A DNA stretch of 32,716 nt from a virus, in IMG/VR virus record IMGVR_UViG_3300019776_000690, positions 1 to 32,716 of that record; one strand, given 5' to 3'. Of the stretch, positions 6,491-14,643 are shown piece after piece (the stretch's first letter is position 1; each line of letters starts with the position of its first letter). Below the pieces are notes generated by a model. The model made no database searches and had not been told where the DNA came from. It saw nothing but the letters and a program-made list of their open reading frames with translations. Made by a program: the position numbers and the translations under genes.

Positions 6491-8522
6491 CGCTGTCCGG
6501 CGCGGACTGAAAAGCCTACAAAAAGATGCCCCTATGACGGCAGTCGAGTGGGCAGACGAATACTTCTACATGTCTTCGGAATCGTCCTACGGTGAAGGCA
6601 AATGGACGACCGAGGCCTTCCAAGTGCCCTTGCTTAACGCAATGGGCAACGACCTGATCGAAGAATTAAACCTGCTGAAGTCGGCGCGGGTTGGCTACAC
6701 CAAGATGTTGGTGGCGAACATCGCCTACAAGATCGAGCACAAGAAACGCAGCGTCTGCATGTGGAGTCCGACCGACGACGACGCCAAAGACATCATGAAA
6801 AAGCACGTCGATCCGATGATTCGCGACGTGCCGGTGATCAAGGCATTGGCGCCCTGGTGCGGAAAGAAGCACGGCGACAACACCCAAGAATCCAAAGTGT
6901 TCGAAAACCGCAAGGTGCTGTGGTGGCTGGGCGGCACCGCCGGCGGCAACTACCGGGAGAAAAGCCCGGATGAAGTCGGATACGACGAGCTGTCGAACTT
7001 CGATGAGGATATCGAAGGCGAGGGTTCGCCGACCTTCTTGGGCGATAAGCGCCTGGAAGGGGCGACTTACCCGAAGTCAATTCGCGGTTCCACGCCAAAG
7101 CTGGCGGAAACCTGCCAGATCACCCGGGCGGCCAACGAATCGGCCTACCTGATGCGTTTTCACATTCGCTGTCCGCATTGCCGCACTGAGCAGACGCTGA
7201 AGTGGGGCGGACCGGATGAGCCGTATGGCATCAAGTGGTTGAAGGATGAACGCGGCGAAGTCGTCAAGGCCTGGTATTTGTGCGAGTCCGGTCACGGCTG
7301 CACGTTCGAACACCACGACATGATCGAGGCGTCAAAGTCGGGCCGGTATATCTGCGAGAAAACCGGTATTTGGACACGCAACAGCATGGAGTGGTTTGGT
7401 GCTGATGATGCGCCGATGCGCACGCCGCGCCGCCTCACGTTCCATATCTGGACGGTTTATTCAACGTTCACGACGTGGGTAAAGATTGCCGACGAGCGGG
7501 TCAAGGCCGGTAAGGACCGGGGCAAGCTCAAGACGTTTACCAACACCACGTTGGGCGAGACATGGGAAGAAGACCAGACCGAGAAAGTCGACTGGGAGCT
7601 GCTGCACGCTCGGCGTGAGGTTTACGCCGCCCAGGTGCCGCCGCGCGTTGTCGTGCTGACTGGCTCGATCGACACCCAAGACGACCGATACGAGCTGCGT
7701 GTATGGGGTTGGGGGGCTGGCGAAGAGGCGTGGCTGATCGACCGTAAGATTCTTTACGGCGACCCTGACAGCGCGGTTCTCAAGCGCAAAGTCGGGCGCG
7801 AGCTGCACCGCATGTACAGCCGTGCAGACGGCGCAAAGATGCGGGTAGAGCGTTGGTGCTGGGACTCCGGCGGCCACCACTCGGACGCTGTCCGGGCTGA
7901 AAGCCGCAAACATGGCGTGCATTGGGTGATCCCGATTTTCGGGGCCAGCACCTACGGCAAGCCGATTGCGAGCTTCCCGCGTCGCAAGGAAAAGAAGTCG
8001 AAAACCTACTTGACGGAAATTGGTACCGACAACGCCAAAGAGGTGATCTACAACCGCCTCAAGCTACAGCCGGACGGCAATCGTCCGGTGCCGGGTCTGG
8101 TGCATTTCCCTGCCGACGACCAGATCTGCGACGGCGACGAGCTTAAGCAGCTCACCAGTGAAACCAAGAAATGGATCATGGCCCGAGGGCGCCGAGTGCT
8201 TCGCTGGGATGCCAGCAAGAAGCGCAACGAGGCGCTCGACTGCTTCGTATACGCCTTGGCGGCTTTGCGGATCAGTCAGGAGAAGTTCGGCCTCGATCTG
8301 GAGTATCTGGCGCGTCAGAACTCGGCAGCGAGTGACGAGTACGAGCGGGACAAACCAGATGAGCAGGACGAGTCAGACGAATCGATCGACCTTGACGAGC
8401 CACAAGCCCCGGCCCCCGAGCCAGAGCCTGAGCCAGCCCCGGCCCCGATCCAATCTCAACCAGACCACCAGCCTGCCGCCGGCGGCTGGATTGATACAGG
8501 AGCGAGCGCATGGCTGCGTTAA
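6453..8522 (+). CDS. Terminase large subunit, lambda GpA family
   Basis: The 689-residue product is close to lambda gpA in size (641 aa). The ATPase domain has a Walker A-type KSARVGYTKM at 76-85 and a Walker B VGYDEL at 175-180. A Cys-rich knuckle begins with CPHC near 238. The C-terminal nuclease domain opens near VVVLTGSIDTQDDRYELRVW (about 405), where the aspartates are expected to bind metal, and includes WDSGGHHSDAV. The last 60 residues are acidic and Pro-rich, with repeated PEPEP, and would be a flexible portal-docking tail. The enzyme cuts concatemeric phage DNA at cos and pumps it into the prohead. Overlaps with TerS and gpW genes show tight coupling. Confidence 0.95.
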   Translation: MSTSPPWMRPLVDAVRRGLKSLQKDAPMTAVEWADEYFYMSSESSYGEGKWTTEAFQVPLLNAMGNDLIEELNLLKSARVGYTKMLVANIAYKIEHKKRSVCMWSPTDDDAKDIMKKHVDPMIRDVPVIKALAPWCGKKHGDNTQESKVFENRKVLWWLGGTAGGNYREKSPDEVGYDELSNFDEDIEGEGSPTFLGDKRLEGATYPKSIRGSTPKLAETCQITRAANESAYLMRFHIRCPHCRTEQTLKWGGPDEPYGIKWLKDERGEVVKAWYLCESGHGCTFEHHDMIEASKSGRYICEKTGIWTRNSMEWFGADDAPMRTPRRLTFHIWTVYSTFTTWVKIADERVKAGKDRGKLKTFTNTTLGETWEEDQTEKVDWELLHARREVYAAQVPPRVVVLTGSIDTQDDRYELRVWGWGAGEEAWLIDRKILYGDPDSAVLKRKVGRELHRMYSRADGAKMRVERWCWDSGGHHSDAVRAESRKHGVHWVIPIFGASTYGKPIASFPRRKEKKSKTYLTEIGTDNAKEVIYNRLKLQPDGNRPVPGLVHFPADDQICDGDELKQLTSETKKWIMARGRRVLRWDASKKRNEALDCFVYALAALRISQEKFGLDLEYLARQNSAASDEYERDKPDEQDESDESIDLDEPQAPAPEPEPEPAPAPIQSQPDHQPAAGGWIDTGASAWLR

Positions 8523-8719
8523 CACCTCAGGAAATGCTTGATAAGTACCTGCAAGCCGAGGCGGACGTGCTGGCCGGTAAGGACGTGCAGTTCAACGGCC
8601 GGCGTGTCGTCATGGCGGATCTGCCGCAAATCAGGCAGGGCAGGGCGGAATGGGAACGCCGCATGGCCCAGGCACAGCGCGGAGGGCGCCCGGCGTATTC
8701 CCTGGCGTCGTTTGAATGA
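8510..8719 (+). CDS. Head-tail joining protein, gpW family
   Basis: The 69-residue product matches lambda gpW in length (68 aa) and layout. An N-terminal helix (TPQEMLDKYLQAEADVLAGK) is followed by a short beta hairpin (VQFNGRRVVMADL), a second helix (IRQGRAEWERRMAQAQ) and a basic/Gly tail. gpW plugs the portal after packaging and forms part of the platform for FII and the tail. The gene overlaps TerL by 13 bp and the portal by 4 bp, the same order as in lambda (A, W, B). Confidence 0.85.
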   Translation: MAALTPQEMLDKYLQAEADVLAGKDVQFNGRRVVMADLPQIRQGRAEWERRMAQAQRGGRPAYSLASFE

Positions 8720-10251
8720 ACCTGCTGGATAAGGCACTTGCGCCGCTGTTCCCGGGTTTCGTCGCCGAGCGGTTGCGTGCGCGTAACGTGATCATGGCGT
8801 TTGAAGCCGCCACGGTGACGCGCACGCACAAGGCCAAGAAGCAAACAAAAAGCGCTGATGCATCACTGAACAAAACGCTGAAATCGTTGCGTGAGCAGTG
8901 CCGCAAGCTGGACGAAGACCACGACATTGTCACCGGTTTGTTTGACCGCCTGGAGGAACGGGTGGTGGGTGGTCCGGGCATTGCGGTCGAGCCGATTCCG
9001 CTGGGTTACGACGGTACGGTGCATACCGTGTTTGCCGCGAAGGTCAAGGCACTGTGGGGGGAATGGTCGCTCAAGCCGGAAGCGTCGGGCGAGCTGAGCC
9101 GGCCGCAGGTGGAACGGCTGGTGTGCCGTACCTGGCTACGCGACGGCGAGGCGTTGGCGCAGATGCTGATGGGCAAGGTGCCCGGCTACGACCACCTGCA
9201 CGGCGTGCCGTTTGCGCTGGAGCTGCTGGAGCCAGATTACCTGCCCATTGAGTACACCGACCTGTCCAAGGGCATCGTGCAGGGCATCGAGCGCAACGAC
9301 TGGCGGCGCAAGCGTGCATTTCACTTGCTCAAATCCCACCCGGGGGATCAGCGCGGTGTGTTCGCGCAGAACACCAAGCGCGTGCCGGCCGAGCAGATGA
9401 TTCACATTGCGCACCGTAAGCGCATCGGTCAGAACCGTGGCCAGCCGCTGCTACACGCGGTGTTGATCCGCTTGGCGGATATCAAGGATTACGAGGAAAG
9501 CGAGCGGGTCGCTGCGCGCATCAGTGCGGCGTTGGCCATGTACATCAAAAAAGGGCTTCCTGACGATTACATTCCGCCGGCCGAGGGTCAGGTGCGCGCA
9601 GAGCGAACCTTTCCGATCGCCCCAGGCATCGTGATCGACACCCTGCTGCCCGGCGAAGACGTCGGGATGATCGAAAGCAACCGGCCAAACCCGTTCCTTG
9701 AGGGGTTCCGCAACGGCCAGCTTAAGGCCGTCGCGGCGGGTACGCGCGGCACCTATTCCAGTGTGGCGCGCAGCTATGACGGCACCTACTCGGCGCAGCG
9801 TCAGGAGCTGGTCGAGGGGCAGTTGGGTTACGACCTGCTGCAGCATGAATTCATCGACTACTGGTGCCGCCCGGTTTACCGCAAATGGCTCGAAATGGCG
9901 ATTCTGAGCGGCCAATTGGTGGTGCCTGTGGATGTCGATCCACGAACGATCTACGGGGCGTTTTATCAGGGGCCGGTGATGCCATGGATCAATCCGGTGC
10001 ATGAGGCCACGGCGTGGAATCTGCTGGTTGAGTCCGGTTTTGCCGACGAGGCCGAAGTGGCCCGATCGCGGCAGCGCAACCCTTCAGAACTCAAGGCTTC
10101 GCGCATGGCGGAAGTCGCCGCGAACCGCGAGCACGGGCTGGTTTTCAGCTCGGACTACTTCCACAAAATCTACGGGAAGAATCAACCCAATGATGACGAA
10201 AAGAAGCGGGCCGCTGATGCGGCCTCAGGGCTCGACCCCGCGCAAGGATGA
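8716..10251 (+). CDS. Portal protein, lambda gpB family
   Basis: The 511-residue product compares with 533 aa in lambda gpB. Typical elements are the early DHDIVTGLFDRLEERVVGG, LVCRTWLRDGEALAQMLMG, a central YKESERVAAR-like stretch (DYEESERVAARISAALAMYIKK) and SSVARSYDGTYSAQRQELVEG. The portal ring of 12 subunits sits at one capsid vertex, nucleates head assembly and is the channel for DNA. The start ATG overlaps the gpW stop (ATGA). Its 3' end overlaps the protease-capsid gene by about 60 bp. Confidence 0.93.
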   Translation: MNLLDKALAPLFPGFVAERLRARNVIMAFEAATVTRTHKAKKQTKSADASLNKTLKSLREQCRKLDEDHDIVTGLFDRLEERVVGGPGIAVEPIPLGYDGTVHTVFAAKVKALWGEWSLKPEASGELSRPQVERLVCRTWLRDGEALAQMLMGKVPGYDHLHGVPFALELLEPDYLPIEYTDLSKGIVQGIERNDWRRKRAFHLLKSHPGDQRGVFAQNTKRVPAEQMIHIAHRKRIGQNRGQPLLHAVLIRLADIKDYEESERVAARISAALAMYIKKGLPDDYIPPAEGQVRAERTFPIAPGIVIDTLLPGEDVGMIESNRPNPFLEGFRNGQLKAVAAGTRGTYSSVARSYDGTYSAQRQELVEGQLGYDLLQHEFIDYWCRPVYRKWLEMAILSGQLVVPVDVDPRTIYGAFYQGPVMPWINPVHEATAWNLLVESGFADEAEVARSRQRNPSELKASRMAEVAANREHGLVFSSDYFHKIYGKNQPNDDEKKRAADAASGLDPAQG

Positions 10252-12232
10252 ATCAAGCGCTGGGCAGAGCTGGTATCAGTTGCGCGCCGCTGCAAAGGGC
10301 GTGGTTGACCTGATGCTGTACGGCGATATCGGCGCCTGGGGCATCTCGGCCAATCAGTTCGCCCGCGACCTGAAAGCCCTCGGTGACGTGTCACAGATCA
10401 ACCTGCACGTTCACTCCCCCGGTGGGGACGTGTTCGAAGGCATGGCCATGTACAACCTGCTGAAGAACCACCCGGCCCGGGTGGAGGGGACGGTAGATGG
10501 TCTGGCGGCGTCCATGGGCAGCGTGATTCTGATGGCGTCGGACGTGATCCGAATTCCGGCCAACGCCATGATCATGGTGCATAAGCCGTGGGGGATTCAG
10601 GGCGGTGACGCCGACGAAATGCGCCGCTATGCCGACTTGCTCGACAAGGTCGAGGACTCGCTGGTGGCGGCCTACACCAGCAAGACCGGCCTGTCCGCCG
10701 AAGAGGTCAAGGCCTTGCTTGCGGCTGAAACCTGGATGACCGGCACTGAGGCGGTTGAACAGGGGTTCGCTGACGAAATGGTCGAGTCGATCGACGCCTT
10801 CGCAAAACTCAATTCACAACGTATGCAGGACTTCCAGAAAATGCCCGAATCCTTCAAAAGCCTGTTCGACCCGCGAGCCTCTGTAACGCCGCCAGCGAAC
10901 CCGCCAGCGACTCTGCCGCCCGCTGCTTTGACGCCTGAGCAAATCATGGCGCAGGGCGCGGCGGCAGAAGCGTCCCGTCGTAACGCGATCAGCGCGGCGT
11001 TTGCGCCGTTTGCGGCGCATCAAGAGCTTCGCGACACCTGCCTGAACGACATGGCCTGCACCCTGGAGGTGGCCAACGCCAAGCTGCTGGCCGTGATCGG
11101 CGCGGCCACGACTCCGACCGCAACCTCGCGTCATCAGGGTCATGTCGGTAACGGTAATATCGTGGGTGATTCGGTACAGGCTTCGCTGCTGGGTCGCCTC
11201 GGCATCGAAGACAACCAAGCGGACAACGCTTACAACCACATGACCCTGCGCGAACTGGCTCGCGCTTCCCTGGCCGATCGCGGCATTGGTGTCGCGACCC
11301 TGCGTCCAATGGACATGGTCGGTCTGGCGTTCACCCACGACGCCAGTGACTTTGGCAACATCCTGCTCGATGCTTCGCACCGTTCGTTGTTGGCGGGCTG
11401 GGAGGATGCGGAGGAAACCTATCACCTGTGGACTCGCCAAGGTCGTTTGAGCGACTTCAAGGTGGCCAACCGTGTCGGTTTGGGTTCGTTCTCGACGCTG
11501 CGTGAAGTTCGCCCTGGTGCTGAATACAAGTACATCACCCTCGGCGACACCGGCGAGACGATCCGTCTGGCCACCTACGGCGAAATCTTCAGCATCAACC
11601 GTCAGGCGATCATCAACGACGACCTCGACGCGCTGAGCGCGATTCCGCGGCTGATGGGGGCTGCCGCTCGCGCAACCATCGGTGATCTGGTGTATGACAC
11701 CCTGATCAACAACGGCAAGATGAAGGACGGCAAGCCGCTGTTCGACGCCTCGCGTAAAAACCTGTTCACCGGCGCCGGCTCGGCTCTGTCGATCGCGGCA
11801 ATGAGCGCGGCGAAAACCGCCATGGCATTGCAGAAGGGCAAGCCCGCCAAAGAAGGCGAGAAGACCCGCACGTTGAACGTGCGTCCTGCATACCTGTTGT
11901 GCCCAGTCGCGCTGGAAGATCAGGCCAATCAGTTGATTCGCTCGACGTCGGTGCCGACTGCACAAGTCAACGCTGGGGTGGTTAACCCGATCCAGAACTT
12001 CGCCCAGGTGATCGGCGAGCCGCGTCTGGACGACAACTCGTCGACGGCGTGGTATCTGGCGGCGAAGCAAGGTAGCGACACGATCGAAGTGGCCTATCTG
12101 GATGGCGTTGATACGCCGTACATCGACCAGATGGAAGGCTTCACCAGCGACGGTATCGCCACCAAGGTGCGTATCGACGCCGGTGTCTCCGCGCTCGATG
12201 CGCGCGGCCTGAACAAGTCCAACGGCGCTTAA
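10190..12232 (+). CDS. ClpP-like prohead protease fused to major capsid protein
   Basis: The start ATG (10190, or 10193) lies inside the portal gene; GGGAAG is 12 bases upstream. Residues about 25-230 form an S14/ClpP-type protease with nucleophile S108 in GLAASMGS and H131 in MIMVHKPWG; the SPGGDVFEGMAMYNLL segment is also typical. A Pro/Ala-rich linker follows at about 235-260. From about 320 (GNIVGDSVQASLLGRLGI) to the end is the major capsid protein, with SLLAGWEDAEETYHLW, RLATYGEIFSINRQAI and VAYLDGVDTPYIDQMEGF. Lambda keeps protease/scaffold (C/Nu3) and capsid (E) as separate genes, whereas here one 680-residue chain would be cleaved to give the coat. I know such fusions from annotated Pseudomonas and Burkholderia phages. 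No internal start is obvious at the capsid boundary. Confidence 0.92.
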   Translation: MMTKRSGPLMRPQGSTPRKDESSAGQSWYQLRAAAKGVVDLMLYGDIGAWGISANQFARDLKALGDVSQINLHVHSPGGDVFEGMAMYNLLKNHPARVEGTVDGLAASMGSVILMASDVIRIPANAMIMVHKPWGIQGGDADEMRRYADLLDKVEDSLVAAYTSKTGLSAEEVKALLAAETWMTGTEAVEQGFADEMVESIDAFAKLNSQRMQDFQKMPESFKSLFDPRASVTPPANPPATLPPAALTPEQIMAQGAAAEASRRNAISAAFAPFAAHQELRDTCLNDMACTLEVANAKLLAVIGAATTPTATSRHQGHVGNGNIVGDSVQASLLGRLGIEDNQADNAYNHMTLRELARASLADRGIGVATLRPMDMVGLAFTHDASDFGNILLDASHRSLLAGWEDAEETYHLWTRQGRLSDFKVANRVGLGSFSTLREVRPGAEYKYITLGDTGETIRLATYGEIFSINRQAIINDDLDALSAIPRLMGAAARATIGDLVYDTLINNGKMKDGKPLFDASRKNLFTGAGSALSIAAMSAAKTAMALQKGKPAKEGEKTRTLNVRPAYLLCPVALEDQANQLIRSTSVPTAQVNAGVVNPIQNFAQVIGEPRLDDNSSTAWYLAAKQGSDTIEVAYLDGVDTPYIDQMEGFTSDGIATKVRIDAGVSALDARGLNKSNGA

Positions 12233-12250
12233 GGCATCACCCCACCCTCA

Positions 12251-12280
12251 AAGCCCCGCCTAGTGCGGGGTTTGTTGTTT
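12251..12280 (+). terminator. Hairpin with T-tract after capsid gene
   Basis: CCCCGC (12254-12259) and GCGGGG (12265-12270) enclose CTAGT, followed by TTTGTTGTTT. The SD of the next gene (ACAGGAGA) begins within 10 bases of the T-tract, so the hairpin sits directly before a translation start inside the late operon. Confidence 0.65.
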
Positions 12281-12295
12281 CTGGACAGGAGAAAA

Positions 12296-12616
12296 ATGGC
12301 TATGGCCACGAACTATGTAAGCACCGGTGAAACCACTACCTTGCCGGCCCCCACTGGCGGCTCTGTCGCCGGCGTGCCGCAGGTGATCAATGACTTGGCC
12401 GTGATGCCGTTGCAAAGCGGCTCGAAAGGCACGCTGATCGTGTACCGCACCAATGGCAATTGGAGCGTGCCGGCGGATGCCGCACTGAAAGCCGGCATGA
12501 AGGCCAGCGTCAAGGCGGGCGCCTTGGTGGCGGCCGGCACTGCTGATTCGGCGCCCTACGGCAAGCTGTTGACCGATGCGGTCGGCGGTTATGCCGAAGT
12601 GCTGATTGTTCAGTAA
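12296..12616 (+). CDS. Capsid decoration/cement protein, DUF2190-like
   Basis: The 106-residue product starts at the ATG behind ACAGGAGA; a longer frame from 12263 runs through the terminator hairpin and is rejected. The pattern YVSTGETTTLPAPTGGSVAG, VINDLAVMPLQSGSKGT and a final GGYAEVLIVQ is typical of the small beta-rich DUF2190 proteins that decorate phage capsids. They occupy the place of lambda gpD next to the coat gene. Position directly after the capsid gene and before the FII-like gene supports the role. Confidence 0.75.
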   Translation: MAMATNYVSTGETTTLPAPTGGSVAGVPQVINDLAVMPLQSGSKGTLIVYRTNGNWSVPADAALKAGMKASVKAGALVAAGTADSAPYGKLLTDAVGGYAEVLIVQ

Positions 12617-12999
12617 TGCCGTTCGATCGGTTCCGGGTCTTGGCTGATCGCACTGACGCGCTGCTGGTTGCGCGTCTGGGCGACAAGGCGATCTTTGATG
12701 ATGGCCGCACGGTCTACGGCGACTTCACGTCGCCTTTTGTCGGTGCCGAGATTGGCGGCGGCAAGGCCGGATCTGCGCGCTTGGGCGCGGCCATCAACGC
12801 CGATGCGGTGCTTGAGCCGAATCTGAATGCGCGGACGGTCGACGTGCAGGGGGTCAAAAAGGGCGACTTTCTTACCATCGACTTGCCGGCCCACTTGGGC
12901 GGTGGCCGCTACAAGGTCAGCCGCTTGAAGCCTGACGGTTCGGGCATGGTCGATCTGGTGTTGAGTGTGGGCAATGAGCGAACTGACGACGTTACATGA
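12616..12999 (+). CDS. Head-tail attachment protein, lambda FII-like
   Basis: The 127-residue product starts with an ATG that overlaps the preceding TAA (TAATG). Features of the lambda FII/Phage_attach family are DRFRVLADRTDALLVARLGDKA, then beta strands to FLTIDLPAHLGGGRYKVSRLKPDGSGMVDLVL. FII caps the head after gpW and is the receptor for the tail. The gene order capsid, decoration, FII agrees with a lambda-type head module. It is slightly longer than lambda FII (117 aa). Confidence 0.75.
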   Translation: MPFDRFRVLADRTDALLVARLGDKAIFDDGRTVYGDFTSPFVGAEIGGGKAGSARLGAAINADAVLEPNLNARTVDVQGVKKGDFLTIDLPAHLGGGRYKVSRLKPDGSGMVDLVLSVGNERTDDVT

Positions 13000-13486
13000 G
13001 GCCATCACCCGCACGATCAGTGCGGCGATGCCGAATATCCTGCACGTCGAGCAATTCCCCGAGCTGGGTTCTGAGGTTCAGACCCCGGCGCTGTTGTACG
13101 GGCTGACGGACATGACCCTTGGCACCGATCGCGGCGAAGGAAAAACGGCGCTGATCGGCCGTTTTCAGTCGTGCATTTTGGTCGATGCGGTGCGCAAAAA
13201 GGCCTCGCTACAGGCCGCCATTCTGGCGTCTCAGATGGCGGTGATCTTGAAAGATCAATATTGGGATCTGGACTTTGTCACGGGCCCGCCGGAGAACATC
13301 CATGCGCAGCCAGAAGCCCCGACGCAAGACCTTGAGCAGTTCGTCATGTGGTCGGTGCAGTGGACGCAGGCCTTCGAAATCGGAACGCTTGAATGGCCAT
13401 GGCCGGATGAGCCGCCGGGCTCGCTGATGTTCGGTTTGGATGACGCCCCCGAAGACGAGTTTTTCCCACCGGAGAGTCCGCCATGA
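12974..13486 (+). CDS. Phage protein, probable tail completion/terminator
   Basis: The 170-residue product starts at the ATG at 12974, inside the FII-like gene. An alpha/beta N-terminal part (LHEAITRTISAAMPNILHVEQFPEL, ALIGRFQSCILVDAV) and a Pro/Asp/Glu-rich acidic C-terminus are seen. I do not recognise the family by sequence. Genes between the head-attachment gene and the gpV baseplate gene often encode tail terminator/completion proteins, and the size fits, so the call is from context. It overlaps the V gene by 4 bp. Confidence 0.55.
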   Translation: MSELTTLHEAITRTISAAMPNILHVEQFPELGSEVQTPALLYGLTDMTLGTDRGEGKTALIGRFQSCILVDAVRKKASLQAAILASQMAVILKDQYWDLDFVTGPPENIHAQPEAPTQDLEQFVMWSVQWTQAFEIGTLEWPWPDEPPGSLMFGLDDAPEDEFFPPESPP

Positions 13487-14040
13487 GTCACGCGCTGTCT
13501 GAGCATGATCGCATCATTGCGGCCATGCTGATGCCATGTGTGGTGGTCGGTGTGGATTTGGTGGCAGGCGCCGTGCGGGTGTCCGCTGGTGAGTGGACGA
13601 GCGCCTGGGTGCGCTGGCACAGCCTCGCGGCCGGCAAGGCGCGCCACTGGCGGGCGCCTAGTCCGGGCGAGCAGGGGGTGCTGTTCAATCCAAGCGGACA
13701 GGCCGGCATGGGCACCTTCATTCCAGGCCTGTACGGCAATGCCGGCAGTCAGCCGGATAACCGCGACCACGTCGAGGTCTGGCGCTTCGATGATGGCGGT
13801 TCACTGGTCTACGACTGGCAGGCCAAGAGCTACACCATCACCCTGCCGAGCGGCGCGGTGACGATAAAGGTCGGCGGTAGTGAGGTCGTCGTTACGGATA
13901 ACGCCGTTGACGTGAAAAGCGGGAATATCACCCTGAAAGGGTCGGTGAAGATCGACGGGACGTTACTCGTAACGGGCAACATCAACGGTTCCGGCAACAT
14001 CATGGCGGCCGGTAATAGCGACAACCACCACACGCATTAA
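13483..14040 (+). CDS. V: Baseplate spike protein gpV
   Basis: The 185-residue product has an N-terminal OB-like domain (MPCVVVGVDLVAGAVRVSAGEW, APSPGEQGVLFNPSGQ) and a C-terminal beta-helix built of short repeats (AVTIKVGGSEVVVTDNAVDV, GNITLKGSVKIDGTLLVTGN). It ends with DNHHTH. P2-type gpV spikes bind an iron ion at the tip through an HxH motif, and the terminal HTH here fits that. The trimer pierces the outer membrane on tail contraction. GGAG at 13471-13474 precedes the ATG. Confidence 0.9.
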   Translation: MSHALSEHDRIIAAMLMPCVVVGVDLVAGAVRVSAGEWTSAWVRWHSLAAGKARHWRAPSPGEQGVLFNPSGQAGMGTFIPGLYGNAGSQPDNRDHVEVWRFDDGGSLVYDWQAKSYTITLPSGAVTIKVGGSEVVVTDNAVDVKSGNITLKGSVKIDGTLLVTGNINGSGNIMAAGNSDNHHTH

Positions 14041-14054
14041 TCCATCAATCATCC

Positions 14055-14078
14055 AGCCCGCCGCGTGCGGGTTTTTTT
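14055..14078 (+). terminator. Hairpin with T-tract after V
   Basis: CCCGC (14057-14061) and GCGGG (14067-14071) enclose CGCGT and are followed by seven T. The next SD, CGGAGGA, begins about five bases after the T-tract. It has the same layout as the hairpins at 12251 and 18549. Confidence 0.7.
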
Positions 14079-14095
14079 GTGTCCGGAGGAAACCC

Positions 14096-14311
14096 ATGGC
14101 CAAGGCCACTGCAACACCTGACGCTGCTGAAGTTCCGGCGGCGGATCTGCGATTGAAGTTCCGCGACAAGCTGTTTACCTCGCGCACCCTGTGCATCCCA
14201 GGAACGGATCGCACCTTGTCGGTGGCCAAGGCCACGGTCGAGGCTTCGGCGTCCGATGAGCAGGCTGTCAGCTTCCTGAAATCCCATCCCGAACTTGAAG
14301 CCCTGGAGTGA
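14096..14311 (+). CDS. Small phage protein between V and W (71 aa)
   Basis: The ATG follows a strong SD (CGGAGGAAACCC). The product MAKATATPDAAEVPAADLRL has an Ala/Pro-rich start, then LKFRDKLFTSRTLCIPGTDR and a helical end, SDEQAVSFLKSHPELEALE. There is no signal peptide or membrane span. The gene sits within the baseplate cluster, so a structural or assembly role is possible, but I know no family for it. Confidence 0.65.
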   Translation: MAKATATPDAAEVPAADLRLKFRDKLFTSRTLCIPGTDRTLSVAKATVEASASDEQAVSFLKSHPELEALE

Positions 14312-14316
14312 CGCAG

Positions 14317-14643
14317 ATGATCGGAATGGATCGCCACACCGGGCAACCCATTTCTGGCATCGCGCGGGTTATTCAGGCGATCGGCGACATTCTTGGCACG
14401 CCGCTGGGCAGTCGCCGAGAGCGGCCGGAATACGGTAGCAAGCTGCGTTCTTATGTGGATTTGCCAGTAAACGCCGGGTGGAAAAGCTCGGTGCAAGCCG
14501 AGGCGGCCCGCGCGATCGGTAGATGGGAGCCGGCCGTGGAGCTGAAGAGTGTCCGCGTGGTGGCTGTGCTGGGCGGGAAAATTGATTTGGTTGTTGCCGG
14601 CAAGTACCTGGGCGACAGCTTCGAGATCGAGGTGAGTGCATGA
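14317..14643 (+). CDS. W: Baseplate assembly protein W (gp25-like)
   Basis: The start at 14317 is preferred over the GTG at 14308 because CTGGAG stands eight bases ahead and the family N-terminus MIGMDRHTGQPISGIARV is then reproduced. The 108-residue product contains the hallmark ILGTPLGSRRERPEYG. W (T4 gp25 homologue) is a baseplate wedge protein that also nucleates the sheath. The stop overlaps the start of J. Confidence 0.9.
   Translation: MIGMDRHTGQPISGIARVIQAIGDILGTPLGSRRERPEYGSKLRSYVDLPVNAGWKSSVQAEAARAIGRWEPAVELKSVRVVAVLGGKIDLVVAGKYLGDSFEIEVSA

Noticed and set aside
10001-10189. Extended N-terminus of the protease-capsid frame
   Set aside because: The part before 10190 is a shadow of the portal gene, Arg/Ser-rich and unlike any protease start. 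The ATG pair at 10190/10193 fits the family.
10814-12070. A 418-codon minus-strand open frame opposite the capsid gene
   Set aside because: The composition is that of a GC-rich antisense shadow (Arg, Gln, His, Val), with no ribosome site or family, opposite a clearly conserved gene.
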